A stretch of DNA of 64,000 bases. Source: Ditibartonella apihabitans (GTDB taxonomy: Bacteria > Pseudomonadota > Alphaproteobacteria > Rhizobiales > Rhizobiaceae). The stretch is from positions 2,046,001 through 2,110,000 of the forward strand of contig NZ_CP015820.1 in the NCBI RefSeq assembly GCF_002007485.1, in the 5' to 3' direction. Positions 48,101 through 56,279 of the stretch are shown here, one piece after another (the stretch's first letter is position 1; every line of letters begins with the position of its first letter). Position numbers and translations under genes: made by a program. Under the pieces are notes generated by a model. It made no database searches and had not been told where the DNA came from. It saw nothing but the letters and a program-made list of their open reading frames with translations.

Positions 48101-48941
48101 ATCTCTCTTGAAGCTGCCAGATAGTTCCCGCCAATATGTTCTGGTTATTTTATTCTCTAAAATTGATTGGTTTTTTCTAATCAATAAAGATTGGACCCAA
48201 AAACATTTGCTACCAATTTTCCACAGCCGCAAATCTATCGACCGCGACGCTGCATGGTCAGGTTTTTTTAATACTTACTATCTTCCGCGTCCAGAAATTT
48301 TTAGTGTCATTAAAGATGATCTGTTTACAATAAACAAAACTCGTCCGTATTTTTATTTAAAATATATCGATCGTTACGCAGGACTTATTCTGGCATTATG
48401 GAGTAAAACGGATAATGCTACGGGCGTAACGTGTATCACAGATGAAGAATTACGTGGATTATTACTAAAATCCGATGATAATTTACGGATGAAAATTTTA
48501 AAACAAATTGAAATCTGGATTAGCGGCCTAACTACGTACAATTCGTCCGATGAATGGAAATCACGCTTGCCTGAATTTTTTTCTACTTGGCCAAAGCAGA
48601 TAGACGCCTGGTCACCTAAAGTATCAATCGGTTTTTTCAACTTACTTATATGGAGTGGTGAGCAATTTCCTTTTCTGTTGAAATCAATGATACATCACTT
48701 GAATAAAATATATGATATAGGCCAATTGAAACTTGATGACGTGATAACGCCTGATTTTGGCAATAGAATTATTCGGGATTATCCAAGAGAACTGTTGGAA
48801 TTACTATTTACAGTTTTGCCGAATGATACTCGTCAACGACCTTTCAAAATAGATGAAATTCTTCAAAAAATAGTCGAATCTGATAGCAGCCTTAAAAAGG
48901 ATGCGCGTTATATAGAATTGAAACGACGTTATTCTACCTGA
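45102..48941 (+). CDS. Large SIR2-domain protein, probable anti-phage NAD-depleting effector
   Basis: The protein has 1279 residues with a GTG start; GGAG lies upstream. The SIR2-like domain covers about 1-300. It shows FFCGAGVSRAYAGLPDF (GAG at 28-30), TTNFD at 141-145 with the catalytic-type Asn143, YLHG at 177-180 with His179, and VFVGYSADDPPVQYLLE at 225-241. About 980 residues follow, largely helical-looking, Lys/Asn/Ile-rich and without a family I recognise. Known: SIR2 domains at the N-terminus of large proteins act in defence (DSR1/DSR2, Thoeris ThsA) by cleaving NAD during infection, with the C-terminal part sensing the phage. The gene is flanked by terminators and shows no partner, so a single-gene system is inferred. 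It is more AT-rich than its neighbours from about 46300 on. Confidence 0.85.
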   Translation: MRFFANGPSIPDELLWERDEGKVVFFCGAGVSRAYAGLPDFFGLANVVAKHLGIGKDSDAYRLIHSAHEIEKNAGISGLISADRIFGLLERDFRAGDIEEAVASALNPEKQDSPKKPDYLEAHQILLDLATGVDGKVRLVTTNFDRLFEQCRKKVKIWQPPKLPDPSRVDEMDGIVYLHGLATKDYKGAEGDGFILSTSQFGKAYLAEGWATQFIRQILDNYTIVFVGYSADDPPVQYLLEALFKMKATHNKIYAFQSNDGDDVINRWKYKGVMPICFPAGGYDILWKTLEAWAKRARNPDKWYEQVIKKFASNPRALQPFERGQIAHIVSSSEGAKKFAHTKPVPSAEWLFVFDKFCRYAPPDQLIPFFPEEHFVDPFSLYSLDSDVLLLAPKDENLEREPPSDAWDALNISKRDPTSVNAQNNIALCRKTSQLVNCFEQLALWITEVIDHPATICWAIKQKSLNSIIINNISKKLASNSSGINMSIQEKWKLLIEISKNTTNVKVSDLLFKLRRKKWRWTATDLTQFAKITCPHLSVEFSNFLQLQLLKSQRNKEITNESAIFAIDYPKYQSWYTIIPDDCLASVIKVLRTNLELTNSLRKAFDLQITIGFKRPNWHDTQISNLNAITGLADMIMYFSLLFNKLCNVDLEAAKSEFLTWPKNDDIIFANLRIMAAGKRELVPDDEFEHFIASLSDETFKNCEHEDDLLSMLATRWVNLNISTRSMIEKRLLENTPHFTEKDQLIRRKRRAWRSLNRLQRLIDAGCELSAATQKKAQKLRFIVPEWSEEKAREQDQVAPSDFESTNIDYTVLLNIPLSELLPEAERIQQSPDKFSLANMPFAGLVENKPVLAFSALCLEAKKGIFRPWAWPIFFNSVARKANRNRFNLLIANRLLNYPDKQIEKFIKQVVRWLSDINSTLEKTCVPVFFNLVRKLVGILQKQSHKRQSIFTKTSNDTVNWYSEAINAPAGILSETLLEKPFKQNLSDEYFYKEWFDLIESLLKLPDSSRQYVLVILFSKIDWFFLINKDWTQKHLLPIFHSRKSIDRDAAWSGFFNTYYLPRPEIFSVIKDDLFTINKTRPYFYLKYIDRYAGLILALWSKTDNATGVTCITDEELRGLLLKSDDNLRMKILKQIEIWISGLTTYNSSDEWKSRLPEFFSTWPKQIDAWSPKVSIGFFNLLIWSGEQFPFLLKSMIHHLNKIYDIGQLKLDDVITPDFGNRIIRDYPRELLELLFTVLPNDTRQRPFKIDEILQKIVESDSSLKKDARYIELKRRYST

Positions 48942-48953
48942 CAACTATAAATG

Positions 48954-49032
48954 ATGAGAGATCGGAGGGATGGGTTTAAAGCTTCATCTGGTTAGAAACA
49001 AAGCTTAATCCGGCATCATCTCTCATTTTTTT
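48954..49032 (+). terminator. Probable terminator after the SIR2 gene
   Basis: ATGAGAGAT (48954-48962) can pair with ATCTCTCAT (49018-49026), followed by a T run. The enclosed 55 nt contain AAGCTT copies able to pair internally. The loop is long for a simple terminator. The next 300 nt to 49331 hold no recognised gene. Confidence 0.5.
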
Positions 49033-49331
49033 GGTTATTCGACTGGATTTGATTTTGAAAGTTGAAGCAAAGCGAATAACTATCACTTCGCTCTGGACAG
49101 AGATCGCAATGAATGATCAAACGGCAGAAGGTTTGAAATATGAATTGGCATTTTAAGCCGCGCATTTTCCAGCTCTGCATATTTGCAGGTAACACGCGCA
49201 TTGGCTTTTTAAACTGAACCCTCTGCCCGTCAAGTTTGAAAAAACAAATGCCTAAAGAAAACATAACTAAACCATTTTAAAAAGTGTCAAGCTTTTCGAG
49301 TGGTTTCAAGTGCGCCTAGAAAATGAACTGT

Positions 49332-49889
49332 TTATTTGCCGTTACAAAATTGTTTGGTAATTTCTGCCACATGATGTCCGAGATATTTGGCTGTGTTTAA
49401 ATCTTCTATTTTTCGTGTGACCTCCGGTGACGCATTATCAGACTGCGCCATAGCGCCGAGCCAACTTCCGATACCATTAAGATCATTGCGTGTTTTACCG
49501 GAAAGCAGACCGGGATTGCCCCATATCATCGCATGTTGGGCGGCAAAAAGGCTCATTGTCATCAAACTGTTGAGCTTGTCGCCATGTTCGGCTCCCGAAT
49601 TGGTAAAACCTGCCGCAATCTTGTTGCGCCATTTCTGTTCGACAAAAGCCGGACCGGGTGAATCTTCCATGAATTGTTTGAAACGTGCACTAACGGTTCC
49701 ATTATAGGTGGGCGAGCCGAAAATAATCGCATCGACTTTTTCAAGCAGGTTCCAATCGGCCATTTTTTCATCAAGCCCGATCAAAAATGTTTCGGCATTT
49801 TGTACGTCTCTCGCTCCCTCTTCGACATAATGTGCCAATTTTTCCGTGTGCCCGAAGCCACCATGATAAACAATTGCTATTTTCTTGTT
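49332..49889 (-). CDS. Flavodoxin/WrbA-like flavoprotein without a recognisable start codon
   Basis: The reading frame encodes a flavodoxin fold from KKIAIVYHGGFGHTEKLAHY onward. The FMN phosphate loop is HGGFGHTEK, followed by AIIFGSPTYNGTVSARFKQF and FTNSGAEHGDK, as in the WrbA/NADPH-dependent FMN reductase superfamily. The first standard start codon in frame is a TTG at 49838, which would remove the first strand and phosphate loop and so is unlikely. Upstream, the frame runs through GCG AAC AAG AAA ATA with no ATG, GTG or TTG before 49901 and into a run of seven G (49891-49897). A slip in that run would join a TTG-started frame. It is either phase-variable, started at a rare codon, or a recent pseudogene. 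Downstream coding is intact. Confidence 0.7.
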   Translation of the reverse strand, partial: NKKIAIVYHGGFGHTEKLAHYVEEGARDVQNAETFLIGLDEKMADWNLLEKVDAIIFGSPTYNGTVSARFKQFMEDSPGPAFVEQKWRNKIAAGFTNSGAEHGDKLNSLMTMSLFAAQHAMIWGNPGLLSGKTRNDLNGIGSWLGAMAQSDNASPEVTRKIEDLNTAKYLGHHVAEITKQFCNGK

Positions 49890-50159
49890 CGCCCCCCCTA
49901 AAAAACCGCAACTGATAGGGAAAGAAAAACGCTATCTTCCAGTCATCGAAAATCTAATTCAAACAATATTTTATCGTTGTGTTTTCTTTTTTTGTTAAAG
50001 ATATGATTGATATTCATGAATAGTGAAAGTGACGTTTTCATAAACGGGAAAAATCTGGAGAACGACACAAGCAAAATCGCCGACGCAAATGGGTCTCTAT
50101 GAACGATCTGTTTTCCCGCTCAGGCTGCACAAAACGAGCAATCGGAATTGATCTGTCAA

Positions 50160-50714
50160 TCATTCCATATTTGATGGAAACAATGAAATTTTCGAATGAT
50201 CGTGACGTTTTACAAATTTTATAGATGTGAGCGGAGCAATATCAATTTTGAACAAAGATGCAAGTGGTGCTTTCAACACATCAAGCATAACCATTCGCAA
50301 AAAATTGGCATCGGCCACAATCAATGTCGGTTCGGCATAATTCGCATGTTCAAGCCATTCTGCGGTCTTGTCATAAAGGTTTTTGAAAGACGTTCCCCCA
50401 TGCGGGGCAGAATAAGGGTCGCTCAACCATTGCTCAAGCTCGTCTTCCTCTTCATTTGCGAGTTCTTTCAAAGCTTTTCTTTGCCAATGCCCGTAATCGA
50501 TAACAGGAATTGAAAAATCTATTTTGAAATTAAGCCCCAATAACTCGACCGTGCGGATAGACGAGGTAAGATTGGCGCAAACAATATTCATGCTCTTTTG
50601 AATTGAAAAATTTTCGGGCAAAAGGACATCGCTATCAAGACTTTCATTTCCGGGAAAAATGCCGCGCTGTTCGGCGCGTGTCATGCCATGAGTCATAATA
50701 ATAATTTCCGCCAT
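50160..50714 (-). CDS. Histidine phosphatase family protein
   Basis: The protein has 184 residues from the ATG at 50714; ten upstream codons in frame have no ribosome site. It resembles the phosphoglycerate-mutase/histidine-phosphatase superfamily: EIIIMTHGMTRAEQRGIFPG at the N-terminus, where the usual RHG catalytic motif reads THG, then ANLTSSIRTVELLG and a late ADANFLRM where a GH motif normally lies. Loss of the Arg of RHG and of the second His suggests weak or no phosphatase activity. It is divergent from the cobalamin riboswitch and cbtBA. I recall histidine phosphatases near cobalt genes in Rhizobiales, so a link to corrinoid metabolism is possible but not shown. Confidence 0.65.
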   Translation of the reverse strand: MAEIIIMTHGMTRAEQRGIFPGNESLDSDVLLPENFSIQKSMNIVCANLTSSIRTVELLGLNFKIDFSIPVIDYGHWQRKALKELANEEEDELEQWLSDPYSAPHGGTSFKNLYDKTAEWLEHANYAEPTLIVADANFLRMVMLDVLKAPLASLFKIDIAPLTSIKFVKRHDHSKISLFPSNME

Positions 50715-50814
50715 TTCGCTTCCCGATCTTTTTATTTCATCCAAACACTATGAATTTTTAAATTGTCACAGACAGTAATCTAGTATTTTCAAACAGAGTT
50801 TGACAGGGATTTTG

Positions 50815-50945
50815 CTTGAGACTATGGTGAGCCTCACATTCAACTTCGTGGAACCCGGTGTCAATCCGGGGCGGTCGCGCCACTGTGACTGTCTACCAAT
50901 CATGGGACAGAAGCCAGAACTTCGATTTGGATGCTTTTCCCTTAA
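50815..50945 (+). promoter_or_regulatory. Cobalamin riboswitch
   Basis: The conserved core GGAACCCGGTG-TCAATCCGGGGCGG is followed by the B12 box CGCGCCACTGTGA, then GGGACAGAAGCCAGAAC matching the 3' closing helix. It lies 30-160 nt before cbtB. Known: cobalamin riboswitches repress cobalt import and B12 genes when the cofactor is plentiful. Outer boundaries are approximate. Confidence 0.9.
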
Positions 50946-50977
50946 ACTCAAGGACGCGTTATCCTGAAGGAGGTTTC

Positions 50978-51199
50978 ATGTCTATTAAAACGGCGCATGC
51001 GCCGCAAACCATATTTGTTCCGGCAAAAACCATTCCGGTCAAAGCCATTTTGCCATGGGCTATTTTTGGCGGTCTTATTTGCCTCATCGCACTTTATTTC
51101 ATCACCACAGAGCAAGGTGCATTGTCGCTTTTCAGCGGCACCACCATTCATGAATTTGTTCATGATGGGCGCCATCTTCTCGGTTTTCCATGTCACTGA
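50978..51199 (+). CDS. cbtB: CbtB, small subunit of the cobalt transporter
   Basis: The protein has 73 residues from the ATG at 50978, preceded by AAGGAGG; the longer frame runs back into the riboswitch and is discarded. One membrane helix lies at about 24-44. The C-terminal metal-binding segment IHEFVHDGRHLLGFPCH is the CbtB hallmark, with His and Cys residues. It works with CbtA, encoded 12 nt downstream, in riboswitch-controlled cobalt uptake for cobalamin. Confidence 0.92.
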   Translation: MSIKTAHAPQTIFVPAKTIPVKAILPWAIFGGLICLIALYFITTEQGALSLFSGTTIHEFVHDGRHLLGFPCH

Positions 51200-51211
51200 G
51201 GAGATAGAAAA

Positions 51212-51937
51212 ATGGGTTCACTCCTTTATCGGGGCATGCTTGTCGGCCTCGTTGCCGGTCTTATTGCGTTCGGATTTGCCCGCCTTTACGGCGAGCCTTA
51301 TGTTGATCGTGCCATTGCTTTTGAAGAATCCCATGAAGCGGCAGAGGAAGCACAAAGTGGTCATTCCCATGAAGCTGAAGAAGAAGTTGTCAGCAGAAAA
51401 ACACAAGCCGGTTTTGGCCTTTTGACTGCACTTGTGGTTTTTGGTGCGGGTGCCGGCGGGCTTTTTTCCTGTTTTTGCAGCTATGCCTTCGGCCGTTTGG
51501 GAAAATTGAACATCATGGCCACAAGTCTCGTCATTTCGGCTTCTGCCTTTATTTCGGTGGTATTGGTGCCGCAGTTGAAATATCCATCCAACCCGCCAGC
51601 GGTCGGCCAACCCGAAACAATTGTTTCCCGTACCGAAGACTATTTTGCGCTTATTCTGGTGTCACTTCTTGCCATGGTTCTGGTTTATGTTGTGGCAAAC
51701 CGGCTTAAAGCGAAATTCGGCGGGCTTAATGCGGCGATTATTGCCATGATCGGCTATGCCGTATTCATGGGGATCGTCTATTTCATTATGCCGGTTGTCA
51801 ACGAAGTTCCAGCCGATTTTTCAGCGGATGTTTTGTGGCATTTCCGCATTGCGACTTTCGGTATTCAAGCCATATTGTGGCTGATACTCGGTGTCGGCTT
51901 CGGTTATCTCGCCGAAAGACATATGAACAAACTTTAG
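51212..51937 (+). CDS. cbtA: CbtA, cobalt transporter membrane subunit
   Basis: The protein has 241 residues. It has about five membrane helices (near 7-25, 70-95, 105-125, 147-165, 172-195) and a final one near 215-232. A His/Glu-rich loop between helices 1 and 2 (ESHEAAEEAQSGHSHEAEEE) is the expected metal-binding region of CbtA. Translation is probably coupled to cbtB, and both lie downstream of the cobalamin riboswitch. Predicted role: cobalt import across the inner membrane. Confidence 0.92.
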   Translation: MGSLLYRGMLVGLVAGLIAFGFARLYGEPYVDRAIAFEESHEAAEEAQSGHSHEAEEEVVSRKTQAGFGLLTALVVFGAGAGGLFSCFCSYAFGRLGKLNIMATSLVISASAFISVVLVPQLKYPSNPPAVGQPETIVSRTEDYFALILVSLLAMVLVYVVANRLKAKFGGLNAAIIAMIGYAVFMGIVYFIMPVVNEVPADFSADVLWHFRIATFGIQAILWLILGVGFGYLAERHMNKL

Positions 51938-51980
51938 CGGGGGATCGCAAGGAATAGTTAAAGCGGAAATTTTCACGAAA

Positions 51981-52072
51981 AACTTTTATCTTCGACAAGA
52001 TACTTTTGTCTTCAACGGGGAACTTTCTGTCTTCAACAATGAACTTTCTGTCTTGGACAGGAATTTGTCCAG
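51981..52072. repeat. Imperfect 20-21 bp tandem repeats downstream of cbtA
   Basis: Four to five copies of an ACTTTCTGTCTTCAACAATG-like unit: starts near 51981, 52002, 52022, 52043 and a partial at 52063. No frame is conserved across them. They lie between the cbtA stop and its terminator, in the 3' untranslated region. Confidence 0.7.
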
Positions 52073-52131
52073 GTTTCCGCTTCTATTCCTTGCATCACCA
52101 ATTCACTTTCTGTCATACTCTTTGTCTCTAT

Positions 52132-52160
52132 AACAGAAGGTTCTAACCTTCTGTTTGTTT
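52132..52160 (+). terminator. Terminator downstream of cbtBA
   Basis: AACAGAAGGT (52132-52141) and ACCTTCTGTT (52146-52155) form a 10-bp stem with a 4-nt loop, followed by TGTTTT. Confidence 0.75.
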
Positions 52161-52215
52161 TGGCGCGGCTTTCGACCGGTCGCGGATTTATAAAAAACAG
52201 GATAATGAGAATTTT

Positions 52216-53037
52216 ATGAAAATTTACATTTCAGCCGATATAGAGGGGGTGGCCGGTGTGGTTATCCCTCAGCAATGTTCATCCGGCAATGCCGAATATG
52301 AGCGGGCGCGCCGCCTAATGACCAACGAAGTCAATGCTGCTGTTACCGGTGCATTTGAAGCCGGTGCAAAAGAGGTTGTTGTGAACGATTCCCACGGTGC
52401 AATGGTCAATCTCGTTCCCGAACTCCTCCATCCCGATGCCGAGCTTATTCAGGGAAAACCGAAACCGCAAAATATGGCTTGCGGCCTTGCCGATGGCGGT
52501 TTCGATATGGTTTTTCTTGTTGGCCACCACGCCGGTGCAAGTCTTGAAGGTGTGCTCGCCCACACCACCAACAGCCGCGCTTTCCGTGCTGTCTATCTTG
52601 GCGATAAACGATTGGGAGAACCCGGCATTTATGGCGCCTATGCGGGCGAACTCGGTATCCCTGTCGGACTTTTAACCGGCGACAATTGCCTTGAAGAACA
52701 AAACAGGGAATTTTTCCCCAAAGCGAGATTTGCAACAGTCAAACATGCTTATGCCAATCGTGCTGCGCGTTCTCTTTCGCCCACAAAATCGTGCGAAAAA
52801 ATAAAAGCGGCCGCCTTCGAAGCTGTCAAAAACAAGCATGAAATGAAGCCCTTTATTATACGCCCACCTTTTATGGTGAAATTCGAGGTTCTTTGGCCAG
52901 CCCTTGCCGATCAGGCCGCACATCTACCTCCTGCCAAGCGTATTGATGCCGTAACAATCGGCTTTGACTGCAATTCGGTTCGTGATGCAATCGGCTGGAT
53001 GAGCGCTGTTTCTGCACTTGCCACTTCAGTCATGTGA
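52216..53037 (+). CDS. dppA: D-aminopeptidase DppA-like, M55 family metallopeptidase
   Basis: The protein has 273 residues. M55 hallmarks: MKIYISADIEGVAG at the start with the zinc-binding Asp and Glu, NDSHG near 57-61, and FLVGHHA near 101-107, which together supply the di-zinc ligands and catalytic residues. GIPVGLLTGD follows. Known: Bacillus DppA cleaves D-Ala-D-Ala and other D-amino dipeptides. It is transcribed toward the oppositely oriented gsi/iaaA cluster, with a terminator between. With the importer it may recycle peptidoglycan-derived D-peptides (inference). Confidence 0.92.
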   Translation: MKIYISADIEGVAGVVIPQQCSSGNAEYERARRLMTNEVNAAVTGAFEAGAKEVVVNDSHGAMVNLVPELLHPDAELIQGKPKPQNMACGLADGGFDMVFLVGHHAGASLEGVLAHTTNSRAFRAVYLGDKRLGEPGIYGAYAGELGIPVGLLTGDNCLEEQNREFFPKARFATVKHAYANRAARSLSPTKSCEKIKAAAFEAVKNKHEMKPFIIRPPFMVKFEVLWPALADQAAHLPPAKRIDAVTIGFDCNSVRDAIGWMSAVSALATSVM

Positions 53038-53068
53038 GACAAGGCTTAAACTTTTTTTTAAAAATATG

Positions 53069-53093
53069 AAAGCGGGCTTTAGCCCGCTTTTTC
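53069..53093 (+). terminator. Terminator of dppA
   Basis: AAAGCGGGCT and AGCCCGCTTT form a GC-rich stem with a 2-nt loop followed by T residues. The converse strand also ends in a T run a few bases later, so it may act for iaaA too. Confidence 0.85.
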
Positions 53094-53367
53094 TTATTTT
53101 TGAGGCAACCGGTTTCACATTCAAAACGATGATGGAATAGGCCGGCTTTTCGATTGTGAAGCTTCAAATTTCTGTGCCGATCTTGGCACATTTTACAAAA
53201 GCGGGCTTATAACTTTTCCGGCTTAAAAATGATCCGGAAAAGAAAGCTGACAAACCGATATTGAAATAAAATTCTGAAACCGCCTTCAAAGCAGCGATGC
53301 CAAGCAAAGGGAAACAGTTTCCCCTTCATTTAACAAACTTAACGAACAATCACCGATTGCCGGAAAA

Positions 53368-54297
53368 TCAATAGATGCCAGTATGGATTTCACCATCTTG
53401 GCCCATCCATGCGCGATACATTCCCTCGCTATTGAAAGGCAGACAGACTTCGCCCTTGGTATTAACGGCGATAAGCCCGCCCTCGCCGCCAATTTTTGCG
53501 AGATCTTTGACAACCGATTGCGCGGCTTCTTCAAGTGTTTCTTTTCCCCAGCGGATACGGGCGTCAATTTCGTGCGCTGCGGCATAGCGGATAAAATATT
53601 CGCCATGTCCGGTTGCCGAAACTGCACAGGTTTTGTCATCTGCCCATGTTCCGGCACCGATAACCGGACTATCGCCGACACGACCGGGGAACTTGGCAGT
53701 CATTCCGCCGGTCGATGTTGCCGCCGCCACATGGCCGAAAACATCACAGGCAACCGCGCCGACTGTGCCATGGCGCCGTGAGGGATCATTTTCTTCCCCA
53801 CCACTCCGGCGCCGCTCCATTTCCTGTTCAAGCGCTTTCATGCGCCGTTCGGTATAAAACCATTCGGCCGGTTTGATCTCGAGCCCGATCTCGCGGCAAA
53901 ATTCGTTAGCTCCTTCACCGGCAAGAAAAACATGTTCGGTTTTTTCCATAACAGCGCGGGCTGCAAGAACCGGATGACGCGGCCCGAAAATTCCGGCAAC
54001 GGCACCGGCATTCCTGTCGCGCCCGTCCATAATGGCCGCATCCATTTCCTGTGTACGGTTGGTGGTATAAACGGCACCACGACCGGCATTGAAAAGCGGA
54101 TCGTCTTCCAGTGCCATAACGGAAGCGGTGACCGCATCAATGGCCGAGCCATTTGCTTTAAGCACTGCCCGCCCTGCCTCAAGTGCCAATGTCAATCCAT
54201 GACGATAGGCTTTTTCTTTTTCTTCCGTCATATCTTTCGAGCGCATTGTGCCGGCGCCACCATGAATGGCGATAACCGGTTTTACAGGAGACGACAT
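53368..54297 (-). CDS. iaaA: Isoaspartyl peptidase / L-asparaginase (plant-type, Ntn hydrolase)
   Basis: The protein has 309 residues with an AAAGGA site. Family features: IAIHGGAGTM at the start, DDPLFNAGRGAVYT at about 65-78, and the autocleavage site HGTVGAVACD with nucleophile Thr178, close to Thr179 of the E. coli enzyme. GDSPVIGAGTWAD and SATGHGE complete the active site. The precursor cleaves itself into alpha and beta chains and removes beta-aspartyl residues from peptides. It lies 60 nt after gsiD; in E. coli iaaA also sits with gsiABCD. It would hydrolyse peptides brought in by that importer. Confidence 0.95.
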   Translation of the reverse strand: MSSPVKPVIAIHGGAGTMRSKDMTEEKEKAYRHGLTLALEAGRAVLKANGSAIDAVTASVMALEDDPLFNAGRGAVYTTNRTQEMDAAIMDGRDRNAGAVAGIFGPRHPVLAARAVMEKTEHVFLAGEGANEFCREIGLEIKPAEWFYTERRMKALEQEMERRRSGGEENDPSRRHGTVGAVACDVFGHVAAATSTGGMTAKFPGRVGDSPVIGAGTWADDKTCAVSATGHGEYFIRYAAAHEIDARIRWGKETLEEAAQSVVKDLAKIGGEGGLIAVNTKGEVCLPFNSEGMYRAWMGQDGEIHTGIY

Positions 54298-54357
54298 TTC
54301 AAAGTCCTTTCAAAAAACATTTCAGGCTATTTTAAAAAAATAGCGTTCCGACGCCGG

Positions 54358-55245
54358 TCAGTTGACGTCGATTTTCGGATCAAGCGCGTCACGCAAGCCA
54401 TCGCCGAAAACATTGAAGGCCAAAACAGTGACGAAAATTGCAATACCCGGATAAAGCGTGAGGTGATCGGCAACGCCCATATAGCTGCGGCCTGCGGCAA
54501 GCATTGCCCCCCATTCGGAGCTTGGTGGCTGGGCACCAAGGCCGATAAAGGAAAGGCTTGCGGCAGTCAGAATAGACGTGCCGATACGCATGGAAAAATA
54601 GACAATCACATTGGGCAATGTTCCCGGCAGCAAATGGCGCAATACGATCATATGATCGGAAACACCGATGGCACGCGCCGCATCAATATAGACAGCCTTT
54701 TTCATCGAAAGCGTGGTACCGCGCGAAAGGCGGGCAAAAACCGGTACGGAAAACACTGCAACCGCATAAATCACATTATCAATTCCCGGTCCCAGAATGG
54801 CGATGACGGCAATGGCAAGCAAAATGCCGGGAAAAGCAAACAGCACATCGGAAATGCGCATAATGAGCGAGTCGAGAAAGCCGCCATAAAAGCCTGCGAG
54901 AATTCCCAGAAACACACCGATAAGACCGCCAAGCGTAACAGACAGGAAACCGACAGCGAGAGAGATACGCCCACCATAAATGATGCGGGTAAATATATCG
55001 CGTCCGTATTCATCGGTTCCCGCCCAGTGGGCAGCAGATGACCCCTGCAAAATGGCATTATAATCGGCACTATTGGGATCAAGCGTCATGAATAAAGGAG
55101 CGAAAATAGCCGAGCCGATCAACAGAAGCAGAAAAACAAGTGCCACAATTGCCGCTTTCTGGCGCGCGAAACGGCGCAAAAATTCGCCGAAGGGCTTGCG
55201 CGTTGCCTCGGCAACAAGTGTATCGGATGAAGTGTTCGCACTCAT
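54358..55245 (-). CDS. gsiD: Glutathione/dipeptide ABC transporter permease GsiD
   Basis: The protein has 295 residues of the DppC/OppC type: N-terminal [20 protein letters not shown] with helix 1, the ligand-proximal [21 protein letters not shown], several further helices, and the EAA-type loop [20 protein letters not shown]. The start overlaps the gsiC stop by 4 nt (ATGA), showing translational coupling. It forms the permease pair with GsiC for import of glutathione or small peptides across the inner membrane. Confidence 0.9.
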   Translation of the reverse strand: MSANTSSDTLVAEATRKPFGEFLRRFARQKAAIVALVFLLLLIGSAIFAPLFMTLDPNSADYNAILQGSSAAHWAGTDEYGRDIFTRIIYGGRISLAVGFLSVTLGGLIGVFLGILAGFYGGFLDSLIMRISDVLFAFPGILLAIAVIAILGPGIDNVIYAVAVFSVPVFARLSRGTTLSMKKAVYIDAARAIGVSDHMIVLRHLLPGTLPNVIVYFSMRIGTSILTAASLSFIGLGAQPPSSEWGAMLAAGRSYMGVADHLTLYPGIAIFVTVLAFNVFGDGLRDALDPKIDVN

Positions 55246-56162
55246 GAGTAACGGATCTCCGGATTAACAAAAGCATAGAGAACATCAACCAGAAGATTGA
55301 TAAGGATGAACTCTAGTGAAAAGAGCAATATCAGCGCCTGAAGAACCGGATAGTCACGATAGGAGACTGAATCGATCAACAGTCGTCCAAGACCCGGCCA
55401 CGAAAACACTGTTTCGACAACAATCGAACCACCAAGCAAAAAGCCGAATTGCAGACCCACCATGGTGATGACCGGAATAAGCGCGTTGCGCAATGTGTGT
55501 TTCCATGTCACCAGACGTTCAGGAACCCCCTTGGCGCGCGCAGTGCGGATATAATCCTCACGCGATATTTCGATAAAGGCCGAACGCGAAAAGCGCGCCA
55601 TAACAGCAGCAACCCCGACGCCAAGTGTAAAAGACGGCATGATAAAATGAAGTGCCGTTCCATAACCGCCGGTTGGAAGAAGGCCAAGACGCACAGAAAA
55701 GAGATTGATCAAGAGAAGGCCAAGCCAGAACACCGGAAATGAAATGCCGGAAACGGCCACAACCATACCGGTATAATCCTGCCAACGCCCTCTTTTGACC
55801 GCCGAAAAAACACCGATGAGTAGCCCCAATATGGTTGACCAGATCATTGAAAAAACGGTGAGCCAGACAGTTGGCATAAAACGTTCGGCGATTTCCGAGG
55901 AAACGGGTTTGCGGGTTTTTAAGGATTCGCCAAAATCACCATGAATAGCATTTTCCACAAAGGTCACATATTGCGCCCAGATCGGCTGATCAAGCCCAAG
56001 TTGCGAGCGCATGGCTTCCACTGTTTCGGCATCGGCATCAACACCGGCTGCAAGACGGGCAGGATCGCCCGGCAAAAGCCGCACAAAACCGAATACGATC
56101 AGTGATATGACAAAAATCACCGGTATGATGGAAAGCAGGCGTTTGATAATAAAAGCAAACAT
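55242..56162 (-). CDS. gsiC: Glutathione/dipeptide ABC transporter permease GsiC
   Basis: The protein has 306 residues of the DppB/OppB type. It begins [20 protein letters not shown], continues with [14 protein letters not shown] and [11 protein letters not shown], and has the EAA loop [20 protein letters not shown] and the C-terminal [16 protein letters not shown]. It pairs with GsiD. A hairpin separates it from the upstream binding-protein gene, which suggests lower expression of the permease than of the binding protein. Confidence 0.92.
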   Translation of the reverse strand: MFAFIIKRLLSIIPVIFVISLIVFGFVRLLPGDPARLAAGVDADAETVEAMRSQLGLDQPIWAQYVTFVENAIHGDFGESLKTRKPVSSEIAERFMPTVWLTVFSMIWSTILGLLIGVFSAVKRGRWQDYTGMVVAVSGISFPVFWLGLLLINLFSVRLGLLPTGGYGTALHFIMPSFTLGVGVAAVMARFSRSAFIEISREDYIRTARAKGVPERLVTWKHTLRNALIPVITMVGLQFGFLLGGSIVVETVFSWPGLGRLLIDSVSYRDYPVLQALILLFSLEFILINLLVDVLYAFVNPEIRYS

Positions 56163-56223
56163 CGAAAATCCCGAAATTTAGAGTGAACGGCGCGAACACG
56201 CGCCTATTCTCCGTTATTATCCA

Positions 56224-56260
56224 GTTTAAAAACCCGTGTTCTAATGGATAACCACGGGTT
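56224..56260 (-). terminator. Intercistronic hairpin between gsiB and gsiC
   Basis: AACCCGTG (56231-56238) and CACGGGTT (56253-56260) form an 8-bp stem; on the minus strand GGGTTTTTAAA follows. In binding-protein operons such hairpins act as partial terminators or 3' stabilisers, so more binding protein than permease is expected. Confidence 0.6.
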
Positions 56261-56279
56261 CAATTTAAAAAACTCCGTT

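Noticed and set aside
50858-51199. Longer 113-codon form of cbtB
   Set aside because: The extra 40 codons are riboswitch sequence; the ATG at 50978 has a near-perfect ribosome site.
53932-55041. Plus-strand frame of 369 codons opposite iaaA/gsiD
   Set aside because: Basic, Asn/Arg-rich shadow of two well-supported minus-strand genes.
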